Of a stretch of DNA of 64,000 bases, positions 1 through 6,903 are shown piece after piece. The stretch's first letter is position 1. The number at the start of each line of letters is the position of its first letter. The position numbers and the translations under genes were made by a program. The stretch comes from Natronosporangium hydrolyticum (GTDB lineage Bacteria > Actinomycetota > Actinomycetes > Mycobacteriales > Micromonosporaceae): NCBI RefSeq assembly GCF_016925615.1, contig NZ_CP070499.1:992001-1056000 (forward strand). Reading direction: 5' to 3'. Under the pieces are notes generated by a model. The model did no database searches. It was not told the DNA's origin and saw only the letters and a list, made by a program, of their open reading frames with translations.

Positions 1-148
1 GCGACTGCTGGACCGGATCAACCGGACCGGCACGACTGTGGTGATGGTCACCCACGACTCCAACATCGTCAACCAGATGCGTCGCCGGGTCGTTGAGATC
101 GAGAGCGGTCGCATCGTTCGGGACCAGCCGCGAGGAGTGTACGGCTAG
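1..148 (+). CDS. ftsE: Cell division ATP-binding protein FtsE (3' end only)
   Basis: The reading frame is open from base 2 and stops at a TAG at 146-148, one base before the ATG of ftsX. The 48 visible residues contain VVMVTHD, the switch (H-loop) region of ABC ATPases, and a typical FtsE ending with [16 protein letters not shown]. FtsE is the cytoplasmic ATPase that partners FtsX and transmits division signals to peptidoglycan hydrolases. The Walker motifs lie upstream of the window, so only the last fifth of the protein is seen. Identification rests on the H-loop plus immediate linkage to ftsX, and tight spacing implies co-transcription. Confidence 0.93.
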   Translation, partial: RLLDRINRTGTTVVMVTHDSNIVNQMRRRVVEIESGRIVRDQPRGVYG

Positions 149-1024
149 ATGCGCGCGAAGTACGTCTTTACTGAGGCGGCGCTCGGGCTGTGGCGGAACG
201 TCACCATGACGGTGGCGATGATCATCACCATGGCGGTCTCTCTGACCATGCTCGGCGCCAGTGGTCTGTTGTTCCTCCAGGTCGACAAGATCAAGGACCT
301 CTACTACGACCAGATCCAGGTCTCGATCTTCCTGAGCCCCGAGGTGTCGGACGAGGAACGAACCGAGCTGGAGCAGACGCTCGCGACCGATCCGTTGGTC
401 GCCGACTACTTCTACGAAACCCAGGAAGAGGCGTACGAGCAGTTCCGGGCGCTCTTCGCCGACCAGCCGGACCTGATCGAGGCAGTGGGGCCAGAGTCGC
501 TACCGGAGTCGTTCCGGGTTCGGCTGACCGACCCGGAGCGCTTCCAGGAGATCGACGCCCGTTACAGCGCGGTGCCGGGGATCAGCGAGATCGTCGACCA
601 GGAAGAGCTCGTCAGCGAGATCTTCTCGGTGCTGACGGCGGTGCAGACCATGGCGCTGGTCGGCGCGGCGGTGATGGCGGCGGCGGCGATGATGCTGGTG
701 GCGAACGTGATTCAAGTCGCGGCGTATAGCAAACGCCGCGAAGTGTCGGTGATGAAACTGGTCGGAGCGCCGAACTGGTTCATCCAGACGCCGTTCGTGT
801 TGGAGGCGATGGTCGCCGGCCTACTCGGTGCGATCCTGGCCTTCGGTGCGCTGGCCGCCGGTAAGGCTTTCCTGATCGACGGGCCGCTTTCACCATTGGC
901 CGATCTGCTTACGCCGGTGCCCTGGCGCAACGTGATCCTGACCTTGCCGGCGCTGGCCGGGGTCGGAGCGTTGGTGAGCGCGATTACCGGCTGGCTCACC
1001 TTGCGCTTCTACCTCCGGAAGTAG
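149..1024 (+). CDS. ftsX: Cell division protein FtsX
   Basis: 291 residues, the usual FtsX length. Visible topology is a short cytoplasmic N-terminus, TM1 at about 20-43, a large extracytoplasmic domain at about 44-160 containing the conserved start QIQVSIFLSPEVSDEE, and three further TM segments at about 166-190, 217-238 and 262-284. The EVSVMKLVGAPNWFI stretch near 198-212 is the cytoplasmic loop that contacts FtsE in this family. FtsX is the membrane half of the FtsEX complex that activates cell-wall hydrolases such as RipC at the septum. The ATG starts immediately after the ftsE stop, so the two are translationally linked. A hairpin follows at 1031-1071. Confidence 0.97.
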   Translation: MRAKYVFTEAALGLWRNVTMTVAMIITMAVSLTMLGASGLLFLQVDKIKDLYYDQIQVSIFLSPEVSDEERTELEQTLATDPLVADYFYETQEEAYEQFRALFADQPDLIEAVGPESLPESFRVRLTDPERFQEIDARYSAVPGISEIVDQEELVSEIFSVLTAVQTMALVGAAVMAAAAMMLVANVIQVAAYSKRREVSVMKLVGAPNWFIQTPFVLEAMVAGLLGAILAFGALAAGKAFLIDGPLSPLADLLTPVPWRNVILTLPALAGVGALVSAITGWLTLRFYLRK

Positions 1025-1030
1025 CCCCCC

Positions 1031-1071
1031 CGGGTCCGGTCCGGAAATCGCCACCGTCCGGGCCGGACCCG
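1031..1071 (+). terminator. Hairpin between ftsX and smpB
   Basis: A 13-bp stem forms from 1032-1044 and 1058-1070 with a single G.U-type wobble, extended by a C-G pair at 1031/1071, loop about 13 nt. There is no T-run, as is common for actinobacterial terminators. It begins just after the ftsX stop, so it probably attenuates or ends the ftsEX transcript before smpB. Confidence 0.6.
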
Positions 1072-1113
1072 AGGTAACATGGCCGGTCGCGTCGTACGAG
1101 AGGATGGCTGGCG

Positions 1114-1590
1114 GTGGCACGGGAACCAGAGCGCAAGCTGGTCGCGTCGAATCGGAAGGCTCGACACGACTACGCCATTCTCGACACGTACGAGGCGGGG
1201 ATCGCGCTCACCGGCACCGAGGTGAAATCGTTGCGGGCCGGCCGCGCTTCGCTGGTGGACGCCTTCGCGCAAGAGTCGAACGGCGAGATCTGGCTGCACC
1301 AGCTGCACATTCCGGAGTATTCGATGGGCACGTGGACCAATCATGCTCCGCGGCGGACCCGGAAGCTGCTGCTTCACCGCGGGGAGATCAACCGGATGGT
1401 CGGCAAGTTGCGGGATCCGGGTATCACCATGGTGCCGCTGACCCTCTACTTCGCAAATGGCTGGGCCAAGGTGGAGCTGGCGCTGGTACGGGGGAAGCGC
1501 TCCTACGACAAGCGGCAGGACTTAGCGCGCCGGGACGCCGACCGAGAGATCGCCCGAGCGGTGGGTAGACGCGCCAAGGGCAAGGAGTAG
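1114..1590 (+). CDS. smpB: SsrA-binding protein SmpB
   Basis: 158 residues from a GTG start preceded by a GAGAGGA Shine-Dalgarno-like tract. Family hallmarks are [20 protein letters not shown] near the N-terminus, the core [15 protein letters not shown], and the basic C-terminal tail [20 protein letters not shown], which folds into a helix in the mRNA channel when the tmRNA complex enters a stalled ribosome. SmpB binds the tRNA-like domain of tmRNA. The tmRNA gene itself lies about 1.7 kb downstream at 3288, so both parts of the trans-translation system are present here. ftsE-ftsX-smpB order is common in actinobacteria. Confidence 0.98.
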   Translation: MAREPERKLVASNRKARHDYAILDTYEAGIALTGTEVKSLRAGRASLVDAFAQESNGEIWLHQLHIPEYSMGTWTNHAPRRTRKLLLHRGEINRMVGKLRDPGITMVPLTLYFANGWAKVELALVRGKRSYDKRQDLARRDADREIARAVGRRAKGKE

Positions 1591-1601
1591 CCCAATCCGA
1601 C

Positions 1602-1634
1602 CTATCGGGGCGACCCACGCGGTCACCCCGATAG
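1602..1634 (+). terminator. Hairpin terminator after smpB
   Basis: The arms 1602-1615 and 1621-1634 pair (CTATCGGGG against CCCCGATAG, then GACC against GGTC) with one internal C/A mismatch and a 5-nt loop. It begins 11 bases after the smpB stop codon. It has a GC stem without a T-tract, in keeping with the genome style. Confidence 0.7.
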
Positions 1635-1669
1635 CAGACAGTCGTGATGCGTCACGCCGTCATCCGACA

Positions 1670-1675
1670 TATATT
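1670..1675 (+). promoter_or_regulatory. -10 element TATATT of a predicted leaderless transcript
   Basis: TATATT sits six bases upstream of the ATG at 1682, which puts the expected transcription start on the A of the start codon. No Shine-Dalgarno sequence precedes this ATG. The AT-rich hexamer is conspicuous in very GC-rich surroundings. Leaderless translation is common in actinobacteria. The call is inference from spacing. Confidence 0.5.
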
Positions 1676-1681
1676 CGCGCA

Positions 1682-3199
1682 ATGGCCGAGCTGCGGCTCC
1701 ACTTCGATCTCGCGCACCCCCGGCAGCGGGTGTGGCGGGCGCTGACCGAGCCGTGGCTGCTCGGCCAATGGTTCATGGCCACCGACCTGGCACCCCGCGA
1801 GGGCAGCGAGTTCGAGCTGGATCCGGGGACCCGGCCGGGCTTTCTCGGCCCGATCACCGGGGAGGTGGTGACCGTCGCCGCCCCGGACGAGTTGGTGATG
1901 CGGTGGCAGGCAGAGAAGCTCCACACCCGGGTGAGTTGGCAGCTGCTCCCTTCCGGCGACGCGTGCCGGCTGGTGCTGGTGCAGAGCGGCTTCATCGGCG
2001 CACCGGCGGCGTTGCGGATCGCCGCGCTCCGAACCACCTATGCGGAGCTGTTTGCGCGGCGCCTCCCGGAGCTACTGGGCCGGATGGCCGCCGGGGAGTC
2101 GACAGCGGCCGGTTCGGCAGCGGCCGGCGCGCCGCTGCTTCGGCCGCCGTCGCCGGTCGCCGCCGCGGAGACCCGGCGGCGTCGGTTGCGGGCGAACGCG
2201 GCGATTACCGCCTGGGAGGCGACCAGTACGCGGGATGTGCGGGCGAACCGGCCGGGTCGGGCTGCGCCGGACCTGGCCGGGCTCAGCGGGGCTGGGCCGG
2301 TGCGGACTGGGCTGGCGCGGGCTGGGCTGGCGCAGACTAAGCCGGCTGCCGGGCAGCTTCCTGGGCCGGTCGCGGCTCCGGCGCCATCGGCGCGCCCGGC
2401 GGGCTCCGGCCACACCCGGGCGGCGAAAGCGCCCCGGCCCGCCGGCTCGGTCGACGGACCGGTCGCCGCTACGGCTTGGCTGCGCAGCCTCGCGATCGGC
2501 GGGGCGGCGGCGCTGGCGGCCGCGGTGGTCTTCGCGGCGATGGTGTATCCATTGGACGGGTCCGAGGGGCCGCCGCCGGTCGGAGACGGGCCGCTCGACG
2601 GGCCACCGGAGCCGGGGATGGCGCTCCAGCCCGGCACGGTGCCGGTGGCGACCGGTGCCCGGCCCGGGGACGGAGTCCCGGCCGGGTCGGTGTCGGCGGC
2701 GCCGACGGGTGAGCTGCCTGACCCCGGTGGGGGTCCGGTCTCGGTCACCGGGTCGGCGGACTTTCCCGCCGCCCCGCCCGGTGGTGGGAGTTCGGCACCG
2801 CCGGTCACCCCGTCCGCCGGGCCGCCGCCGGATGGGTCACCACCGGATGGGTCACCCCCGGACGGGTCGCCGCCGGAGGAGCCGGCGGTCTTCGACGCGA
2901 CAATGAGCACCGCGGGCTTGCCGCTGCTCGGTGGCCGGGCGGTGGCGGTGACGGTCAACAACTCCGGCTCTTCGGCGGCGGAGTGGACGGTAACCATGCA
3001 GGTCGGCGTCCAGGACGTGGTGAACATCACAGGCGCGGAGTATGCCCGGGTGGGAGACGAGGCGATCTTCACCGCCCCGGCCGGTCTGGGGCCGGGCGAG
3101 AGTCAGGTCTTCGAGTTCCACCTGCGAGCTCCGGTGCTGGGCCTGATCGGTGCCCGGGATCCGACCGGTTGCCAGATCGACGGGCAGGCCTGCGGATGA
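1682..3199 (+). CDS. SRPBCC domain-TM-CBM2-like fusion membrane protein, function unknown
   Basis: 505 residues with an unusual architecture. Residues 1-135 look like an SRPBCC/AHSA1 (Bet v 1-like) lipid- or ligand-binding fold (RVWRALTEPWLLGQWFMAT, then VSWQLLPSGDACRLVLVQSGF). Residues 136-260 are Ala/Arg/Pro-rich and probably disordered. A single TM helix lies at about 265-290. A Gly/Pro-rich linker with SPPDG repeats runs to 400. Residues 401-505 form a beta-sandwich-like domain (VAVTVNNSGSSAAEWTVTMQ ... LGPGESQVFEF) resembling carbohydrate-binding module 2, with two Cys near the C-terminus. The predicted topology puts the ligand-binding domain in the cytoplasm and the beta-sandwich outside. 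I do not recognise a named family for the whole protein. The start is set by a -10 element six bases upstream. Confidence 0.8.
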   Translation: MAELRLHFDLAHPRQRVWRALTEPWLLGQWFMATDLAPREGSEFELDPGTRPGFLGPITGEVVTVAAPDELVMRWQAEKLHTRVSWQLLPSGDACRLVLVQSGFIGAPAALRIAALRTTYAELFARRLPELLGRMAAGESTAAGSAAAGAPLLRPPSPVAAAETRRRRLRANAAITAWEATSTRDVRANRPGRAAPDLAGLSGAGPVRTGLARAGLAQTKPAAGQLPGPVAAPAPSARPAGSGHTRAAKAPRPAGSVDGPVAATAWLRSLAIGGAAALAAAVVFAAMVYPLDGSEGPPPVGDGPLDGPPEPGMALQPGTVPVATGARPGDGVPAGSVSAAPTGELPDPGGGPVSVTGSADFPAAPPGGGSSAPPVTPSAGPPPDGSPPDGSPPDGSPPEEPAVFDATMSTAGLPLLGGRAVAVTVNNSGSSAAEWTVTMQVGVQDVVNITGAEYARVGDEAIFTAPAGLGPGESQVFEFHLRAPVLGLIGARDPTGCQIDGQACG

Positions 3200-3252
3200 G
3201 CGGGCTGGGCGGACGAGCGAGATACTGGAATGCCGGGCGGGCGGCGCGGCGT

Positions 3253-3258
3253 TATGCT
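3253..3258 (+). promoter_or_regulatory. Candidate -10 (TATGCT) for ssrA
   Basis: TATGCT fits the actinobacterial TANNNT pattern and lies about 30 bases before the mature tmRNA 5' end, leaving a short leader for RNase P removal. No convincing -35 is visible. Confidence 0.4.
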
Positions 3259-3287
3259 GAGGGTGCGACAGCTGGTCGCAATCCCGA

Positions 3288-3660
3288 GGGGGTGACAGGT
3301 TTCGACTTCGTACGTTGCGCCAGGGGAAGCGAGCCGAGGAAGCCGACGCCCGCTCGTTAAAACGGCCGTCGGAAACCACAAGCGCCGACAATAAGCGCGC
3401 TGACTACGCTCTCGCCGCCTGAGCGAGTAGCTAGTCTGTCGGTCTGGGAGCGCCTTCGTCCCAGCAGCCGGCATCAGTGAGAAGGCTGGCAGACCAGACC
3501 CGGTCGCGGGGTCTGTGACGCGAGATTAATCAGCGACTGGGCCCGTCACATCGACTCGCTCGCGTGATCGATGGGGCCGAGCAGAGACGTAGCGAGCTGC
3601 GCTCGGAGAAGCCCTGGTAATGCGGCGGAGGACCCGGGTTCGATTCCCGGCACCTCCACC
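3288..3660 (+). ncRNA. ssrA: Transfer-messenger RNA (tmRNA)
   Basis: The 5' acceptor strand GGGGGTG (3288-3294) pairs with CACCTCC (3651-3657), allowing one G.U pair. The tRNA-like T-arm GGGTTCGATTCCC lies at 3636-3648 and the D-loop analogue GGTTTCGACTTCG at 3298-3310. The 3' CCA appears not to be fully encoded (ACCC follows). The reading frame for the degradation tag runs from a GCC resume codon at 3384 to TGA at 3420-3422 and encodes ADNKRADYALAA, whose DYALAA end matches actinobacterial ClpXP/ClpC degrons. The segment between the tag and the acceptor holds the pseudoknot domain. Together with SmpB it rescues stalled ribosomes. A perfect hairpin follows at 3667. Confidence 0.97.
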
Positions 3661-3666
3661 CAAGCG

Positions 3667-3696
3667 AACCGCCGGCCACCCTGTGGCCGGCGGTTT
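3667..3696 (+). terminator. Terminator of tmRNA gene
   Basis: Perfect 13-bp stem (3667-3679 with 3683-3695), 3-nt loop, ending in TTT. It lies immediately downstream of the tmRNA 3' end. Confidence 0.88.
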
Positions 3697-3764
3697 CGCG
3701 CTTTCCGGGGTAGGCCCCGGCCATACATGGAGCGGTCATACCTTGAGGTAGTCAGCGCACAGGG

Positions 3765-3800
3765 GTAGGCGGCCAGTCCCTGGCATGACTGGCCGCCTAC
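3765..3800 (-). terminator. Hairpin downstream of the minus-strand gene at 3827
   Basis: Perfect 14-bp arms 3765-3778 and 3787-3800 with an 8-nt loop. It sits between the tmRNA terminator and the end of the convergent gene ending at 3827, so it most likely ends the minus-strand transcript and may work in both directions. Confidence 0.75.
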
Positions 3801-3826
3801 CGTGAGGTGACTCCGGTTATGTGGTC

Positions 3827-4333
3827 TCAGGTGTCCTGGCCGGATGACTTGGCGTCTTTGGTGGGACGATGCTTGTTGACCTCGTCGCGGACCTTCGTCG
3901 CTTCGTCCCGGACCTTCGCCGCCGCCTCGCGGGTGGCGTTCGCCGCGTCCTCGGCGGCGGCCCCGGCCCGCTCGCGGACGGTCTCCGCGGTGCCGTTGGC
4001 CCGCTCCCGGAGCGAGGCGGCGGTGGCCTGCACCTGTTCCGGCAGGATCGCCTCCCGGGTCTCCCGGCGAGCCAGCAGGGTCGCCACCGCGGCGCCAGCG
4101 ACTGCGCCGAGGGCGAGCCCGGTGCCCAGCCACCGCCAGCGGTCTACCGGCGGCTCGCCGCGCAGTGCCCGGCCGGCGTCGGTCACCCGTCGCCGCGCGA
4201 CCTGGCCACTGCGCCGCGATGTCCGCCCGACCTGCTTGGCGCCGTGCTCGGCGGCGGAGAAGAGCTGCTCTACCGCGGCCGTGACGTCGTCACGGGTCCG
4301 CCCAAGATTGTCTGAGTCGGGTACGCGAATCAT
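3827..4333 (-). CDS. Single-TM protein with long amphipathic helix (YtxH-like)
   Basis: 168 residues when started at the ATG at 4333, which has a GGAGG about eight bases upstream; a longer in-frame extension lacks such a site. The first 60 residues are basic and helical, a hydrophobic segment lies at about 68-88 (LGTGLALGAVAGAAVATLLA), and the remainder is an Ala/Glu/Arg-rich heptad-like helix (ETVRERAGAAAEDAANATRE). This pattern resembles YtxH/apolipoprotein-like stress or envelope proteins. No catalytic motif is visible. It is the last gene of a minus-strand stretch and is followed by a hairpin at 3765-3800. Exact function is unknown. Confidence 0.75.
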   Translation of the reverse strand: MIRVPDSDNLGRTRDDVTAAVEQLFSAAEHGAKQVGRTSRRSGQVARRRVTDAGRALRGEPPVDRWRWLGTGLALGAVAGAAVATLLARRETREAILPEQVQATAASLRERANGTAETVRERAGAAAEDAANATREAAAKVRDEATKVRDEVNKHRPTKDAKSSGQDT

Positions 4334-4394
4334 GCGCCACCTCCACGGGGGGTCGGCAAATGGCGTCAAAGTCAGTGCCCACTGCTGGCCGCGG

Positions 4395-4631
4395 TTAAAC
4401 CTCCGGGGGCCGACGCGGCGAACGGCGTGGGGGCCGGGGCGGGATCCGTTTCGCCGCGACCACCGCCCGGCGGTCGATGTGCAGCTCAGCGGTGTCCGTG
4501 GCGACGCTTAGCGAGGTGTCGGTTATGTCGGTCAACGTGCCGAGTGCGTCGCTGAGCACCGGCCGGCCGGCCCGCTCGCCCACGATGCGGCGCACGACCA
4601 CCCGGTGCCCCAGATCATGCGGTCCGAGCAC
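4395..4631 (-). CDS. Small SH3-like domain protein related to the N-terminus of Rv0428c-type acetyltransferases
   Basis: 78 residues from a GTG start with a TAGGAGG Shine-Dalgarno at good spacing. The sequence LGHRVVVRRIVG ... LSDALGTLTDI ... RRAVVAAKRIPP resembles the SH3-like domain that precedes the GNAT domain in the actinobacterial Rv0428c family. Here it is a free-standing protein with a Pro/Arg tail and no acetyltransferase domain. It may be a decayed or stand-alone adaptor. It is divergent from fdxA, with about 80 bases between the starts. The assignment comes from recalled motif similarity only. Confidence 0.7.
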   Translation of the reverse strand: MLGPHDLGHRVVVRRIVGERAGRPVLSDALGTLTDITDTSLSVATDTAELHIDRRAVVAAKRIPPRPPRRSPRRPPEV

Positions 4632-4713
4632 CGTCGACCACCTCCTACCGGAGATATTAGGCTGGGTGGTGCCGCGGGCGATCGCGGCTTAGGCACGTCT
4701 GAAAGGACGACCA

Positions 4714-5040
4714 GTGACGTACATCATCGCCGAACCGTGCGTTGATCTGCTCGACAAGGCATGTATCGAGGAGTGCCCGGTCGACTGCATCTACGAGGGC
4801 AACCGGATGCTCTACATCCATCCGGACGAGTGCGTCGACTGCGGCGCCTGCGAGCCGGTCTGCCCCGTAGAGGCGATCTTCTACGAGGACGACGTGCCGG
4901 AGCAGTGGAAGGAGTACACCGCGGCGAACTACGAGTTCTTTGAGGACCTCGGCTCGCCCGGTGGCGCCGCGAAGGTCGGCAAGCTCGACAAGGACGCGGC
5001 GTTCGTCGCCGCCCAGCCGCCCCAGCAGTCCGACCACTGA
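4714..5040 (+). CDS. fdxA: 7Fe-8S ferredoxin
   Basis: 108 residues, GTG start with AAAGGA upstream. All eight family cysteines are visible: C9, C17, C21, C25, C40, C43, C46 and C50, including CxxCxxCxxxCP at 40-51. The C9/C17/C50 set suits a [3Fe-4S] cluster and C21/C40/C43/C46 a [4Fe-4S] cluster. The C-terminal extension is typical of FdxA/FdxC, a soluble electron carrier for oxidoreductases. It is followed after five bases by dapC, the same pairing as Rv1177-Rv1178 in M. tuberculosis, so the two are probably co-transcribed. Confidence 0.95.
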   Translation: MTYIIAEPCVDLLDKACIEECPVDCIYEGNRMLYIHPDECVDCGACEPVCPVEAIFYEDDVPEQWKEYTAANYEFFEDLGSPGGAAKVGKLDKDAAFVAAQPPQQSDH

Positions 5041-5045
5041 CGGCC

Positions 5046-6167
5046 GTGTCGCCAGCGGAGCGCGGCGCCGCCGACCGGCCGCGCCGCGCCGCCGCGTTGC
5101 CCGACTTTCCCTGGGACCGGCTGCGCCCGGCGAAGGAGCAGGCAGCGGCCCACCCGGACGGCGTGGTGGACCTTTCGGTCGGGACACCGGTGGATCCGGT
5201 GCCCGAGCCGGTGCGGGCCGCCCTGTGCGCCGCCGCGGACTCGCCTGGCTATCCGACGGTGGCCGGGACGGCCCGGCTGCGGGAGGCGATCACCGAGTGG
5301 GTCGCCACCCGCTGCGGGGTCTCCCCGGAGCAGCTGGCGGTGTTGCCGACGATCGGCTCGAAGGAGCTGGTCGCAGCGCTCCCCGCACAGCTCGGGCTGG
5401 GCCCCGGCGACACGGTCGTGGTGCCGTCGATCAGCTACCCGACCTATGAGGTCGGGGCGCTGCTGGCCGGCGCTTCGGTGGTCCGCAGCGATTCGCTGAC
5501 CGCGGTGGGCCCGTCGTCGCGTACCCGGCTGGTCTGGGTGAACTCGCCCGCCAACCCGACCGGGCGGGTGCTGCCCATGGCGCATCTGCGCAAGCTGGTC
5601 GCCTGGGCGCGGGAGCGAGGCGCGGTGCTCGCGAGTGACGAGTGTTACCTGACGCTGGGCTGGGAGGGCGACCCGATCTCGGTGCTGGCCGCGTGCGACG
5701 GCCGGTACGACCGGGTGCTGTCGGTGCATTCGCTGTCCAAACGGTCGAATCTCGCCGGCTACCGGGCGGGTTTCATCGCCGGAGATCCGGAGCTGGTGGG
5801 CCAGTTGTGGGAGGTGCGCAAGCACAGCGGGGCGATCGTGCCGGCGCCGGTGCAGGCGGCGATGGTGGCGGCGTTGGCCGACGAGCAGCACGCGCGGGCG
5901 CAGCGGGAGCGGTACGCGACCCGCCGGGCGCTGCTCCGCCCCGCGCTGGTCAAGGCCGGGTTCACCGTCGAGCACTCCGAGGCCGGCCTCTACCTCTGGA
6001 TCACCCGGCAGGAGCCCTGCTGGCAGACGGTGGCGTGGTTCGCCGAGCGGGGGATCCTGGTGAGTCCGGGTGAGTTCTACGGGCCCGGTGGCGATCACCA
6101 TGTGCGGGTGGCGCTGACCGCCAGCGATGAGCGGGTCGCGGCCGCGGTCTCCCGGCTCACCGGCTGA
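5046..6167 (+). CDS. dapC: Succinyldiaminopimelate transaminase DapC
   Basis: 373 residues, PLP-dependent aminotransferase class I/II. The PLP lysine is K232 in SVHSLSKRSNLAGYRAGF. Other fold markers are SPANPTG at 167-173 and SDECYLTL at 197-204. It transfers the amino group from glutamate to N-succinyl-2-amino-6-ketopimelate in the succinylase branch of lysine/DAP synthesis. The actinobacterial DapC clade starts with LPDFPWDRLRPAK, seen here at 18-30. The substrate assignment is strengthened by the fdxA neighbour and by dapD and dapE within 3 kb. The GTG start lies five bases after the fdxA stop. Confidence 0.93.
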   Translation: MSPAERGAADRPRRAAALPDFPWDRLRPAKEQAAAHPDGVVDLSVGTPVDPVPEPVRAALCAAADSPGYPTVAGTARLREAITEWVATRCGVSPEQLAVLPTIGSKELVAALPAQLGLGPGDTVVVPSISYPTYEVGALLAGASVVRSDSLTAVGPSSRTRLVWVNSPANPTGRVLPMAHLRKLVAWARERGAVLASDECYLTLGWEGDPISVLAACDGRYDRVLSVHSLSKRSNLAGYRAGFIAGDPELVGQLWEVRKHSGAIVPAPVQAAMVAALADEQHARAQRERYATRRALLRPALVKAGFTVEHSEAGLYLWITRQEPCWQTVAWFAERGILVSPGEFYGPGGDHHVRVALTASDERVAAAVSRLTG

Positions 6168-6170
6168 GCC

Positions 6171-6836
6171 ATGCCCGAGCGGCTGGAGCTGCCAGAAGAC
6201 CACCTGGAGCCGTTGTGGGCGCGCGCCCGGCGACTGGCTGGGCAGGGCGGCCGGCGGCTGCTGGGGTTGGCCGGCGCGCCCGGTGCTGGTAAGTCGACAG
6301 TGGCCGAGCTGCTGGTGGCGGAGTTGGCCCCGGCCGCGGTCCTGGTGCCGATGGACGGCTTCCATCTGGCCGACGCCGAGCTGCACCGGCTCGGCCGGCA
6401 TCTGCGGAAAGGCGCGCCCGACACCTTCGACGCGGCCGGCTTCGTCCAGCTGCTCAGCCGGCTGCGTGACCCGGCGCCGGAGCCGGTCTACGCCCCGCGG
6501 TTCGACCGGTCCCGGGAAGACCCGGTCGCCGGCGCGATCCCGGTGCCGCCGGAGCTGCCGTTGGTGGTGACCGAGGGCAACTACCTGCTGCTGGCCGAGG
6601 GGGTCTGGCAAGCGGTGCGGGAGCTGCTGGACGAGGTGTGGTTCATCGAGCGCGACGAGGCGACGCGGGTGGGCCGGCTGACCGCCCGGCACCAGGCGTA
6701 CGGGCGGAGTCTGGCGGAGGCGGCAGATCGCGCGCGCGGTAGTGACCAACGCAACGCGGAGCTGATCGCCGGCACCCGGCACCGCGCCGACTTGATCGTG
6801 CACCTCACCCCGCGCCGCCCCGCACCCCCGCGCTGA
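6171..6836 (+). CDS. Nucleoside/sugar kinase-like P-loop protein (PRK/URK superfamily)
   Basis: 221 residues. Walker A is GAPGAGKST at 35-43. The MDGFHL motif near 60 and the VTEGNYLLL motif are characteristic of the uridine kinase/phosphoribulokinase/pantothenate kinase superfamily, and the lid-like IERDEATRVGRLTARH follows. Bacterial members of this type are annotated as nucleoside or fructose-like kinases, and the substrate cannot be read from sequence. The start is four bases after the dapC stop, indicating an operon. The TGA stop is embedded in the left arm of the palindromic terminator at 6830. Confidence 0.85.
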   Translation: MPERLELPEDHLEPLWARARRLAGQGGRRLLGLAGAPGAGKSTVAELLVAELAPAAVLVPMDGFHLADAELHRLGRHLRKGAPDTFDAAGFVQLLSRLRDPAPEPVYAPRFDRSREDPVAGAIPVPPELPLVVTEGNYLLLAEGVWQAVRELLDEVWFIERDEATRVGRLTARHQAYGRSLAEAADRARGSDQRNAELIAGTRHRADLIVHLTPRRPAPPR

Positions 6837-6864
6837 TCATGGACCTAGGGTCCATGATCAGCGC
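6830..6864. terminator. Palindromic bidirectional terminator, GATCATGGACC core
   Basis: Perfect 16-bp arms 6830-6845 and 6849-6864 around the 3-nt loop TAG. It lies between the convergent kinase gene and dapD. The core GATCATGGAC ... GTCCATGATC recurs in the palindrome at 60331-60377, and a half-site CCATGATCA occurs at about 6880. Confidence 0.8.
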
Positions 6865-6903
6865 CAGATCAGGTGCCAAACCCCATGATCAACGCGTCAG
6901 CGG

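Noticed and set aside
3620-3660. Separate tRNA gene
   Set aside because: The T-arm-like GGGTTCGATTCCC belongs to the tmRNA; its acceptor partner is at 3288, and no anticodon arm exists.
4929-6803. 624-codon minus-strand frame over fdxA-dapC-kinase
   Set aside because: Antisense shadow with Gln/Arg/His/Pro bias; the plus-strand genes have clear motifs and four-base spacing.
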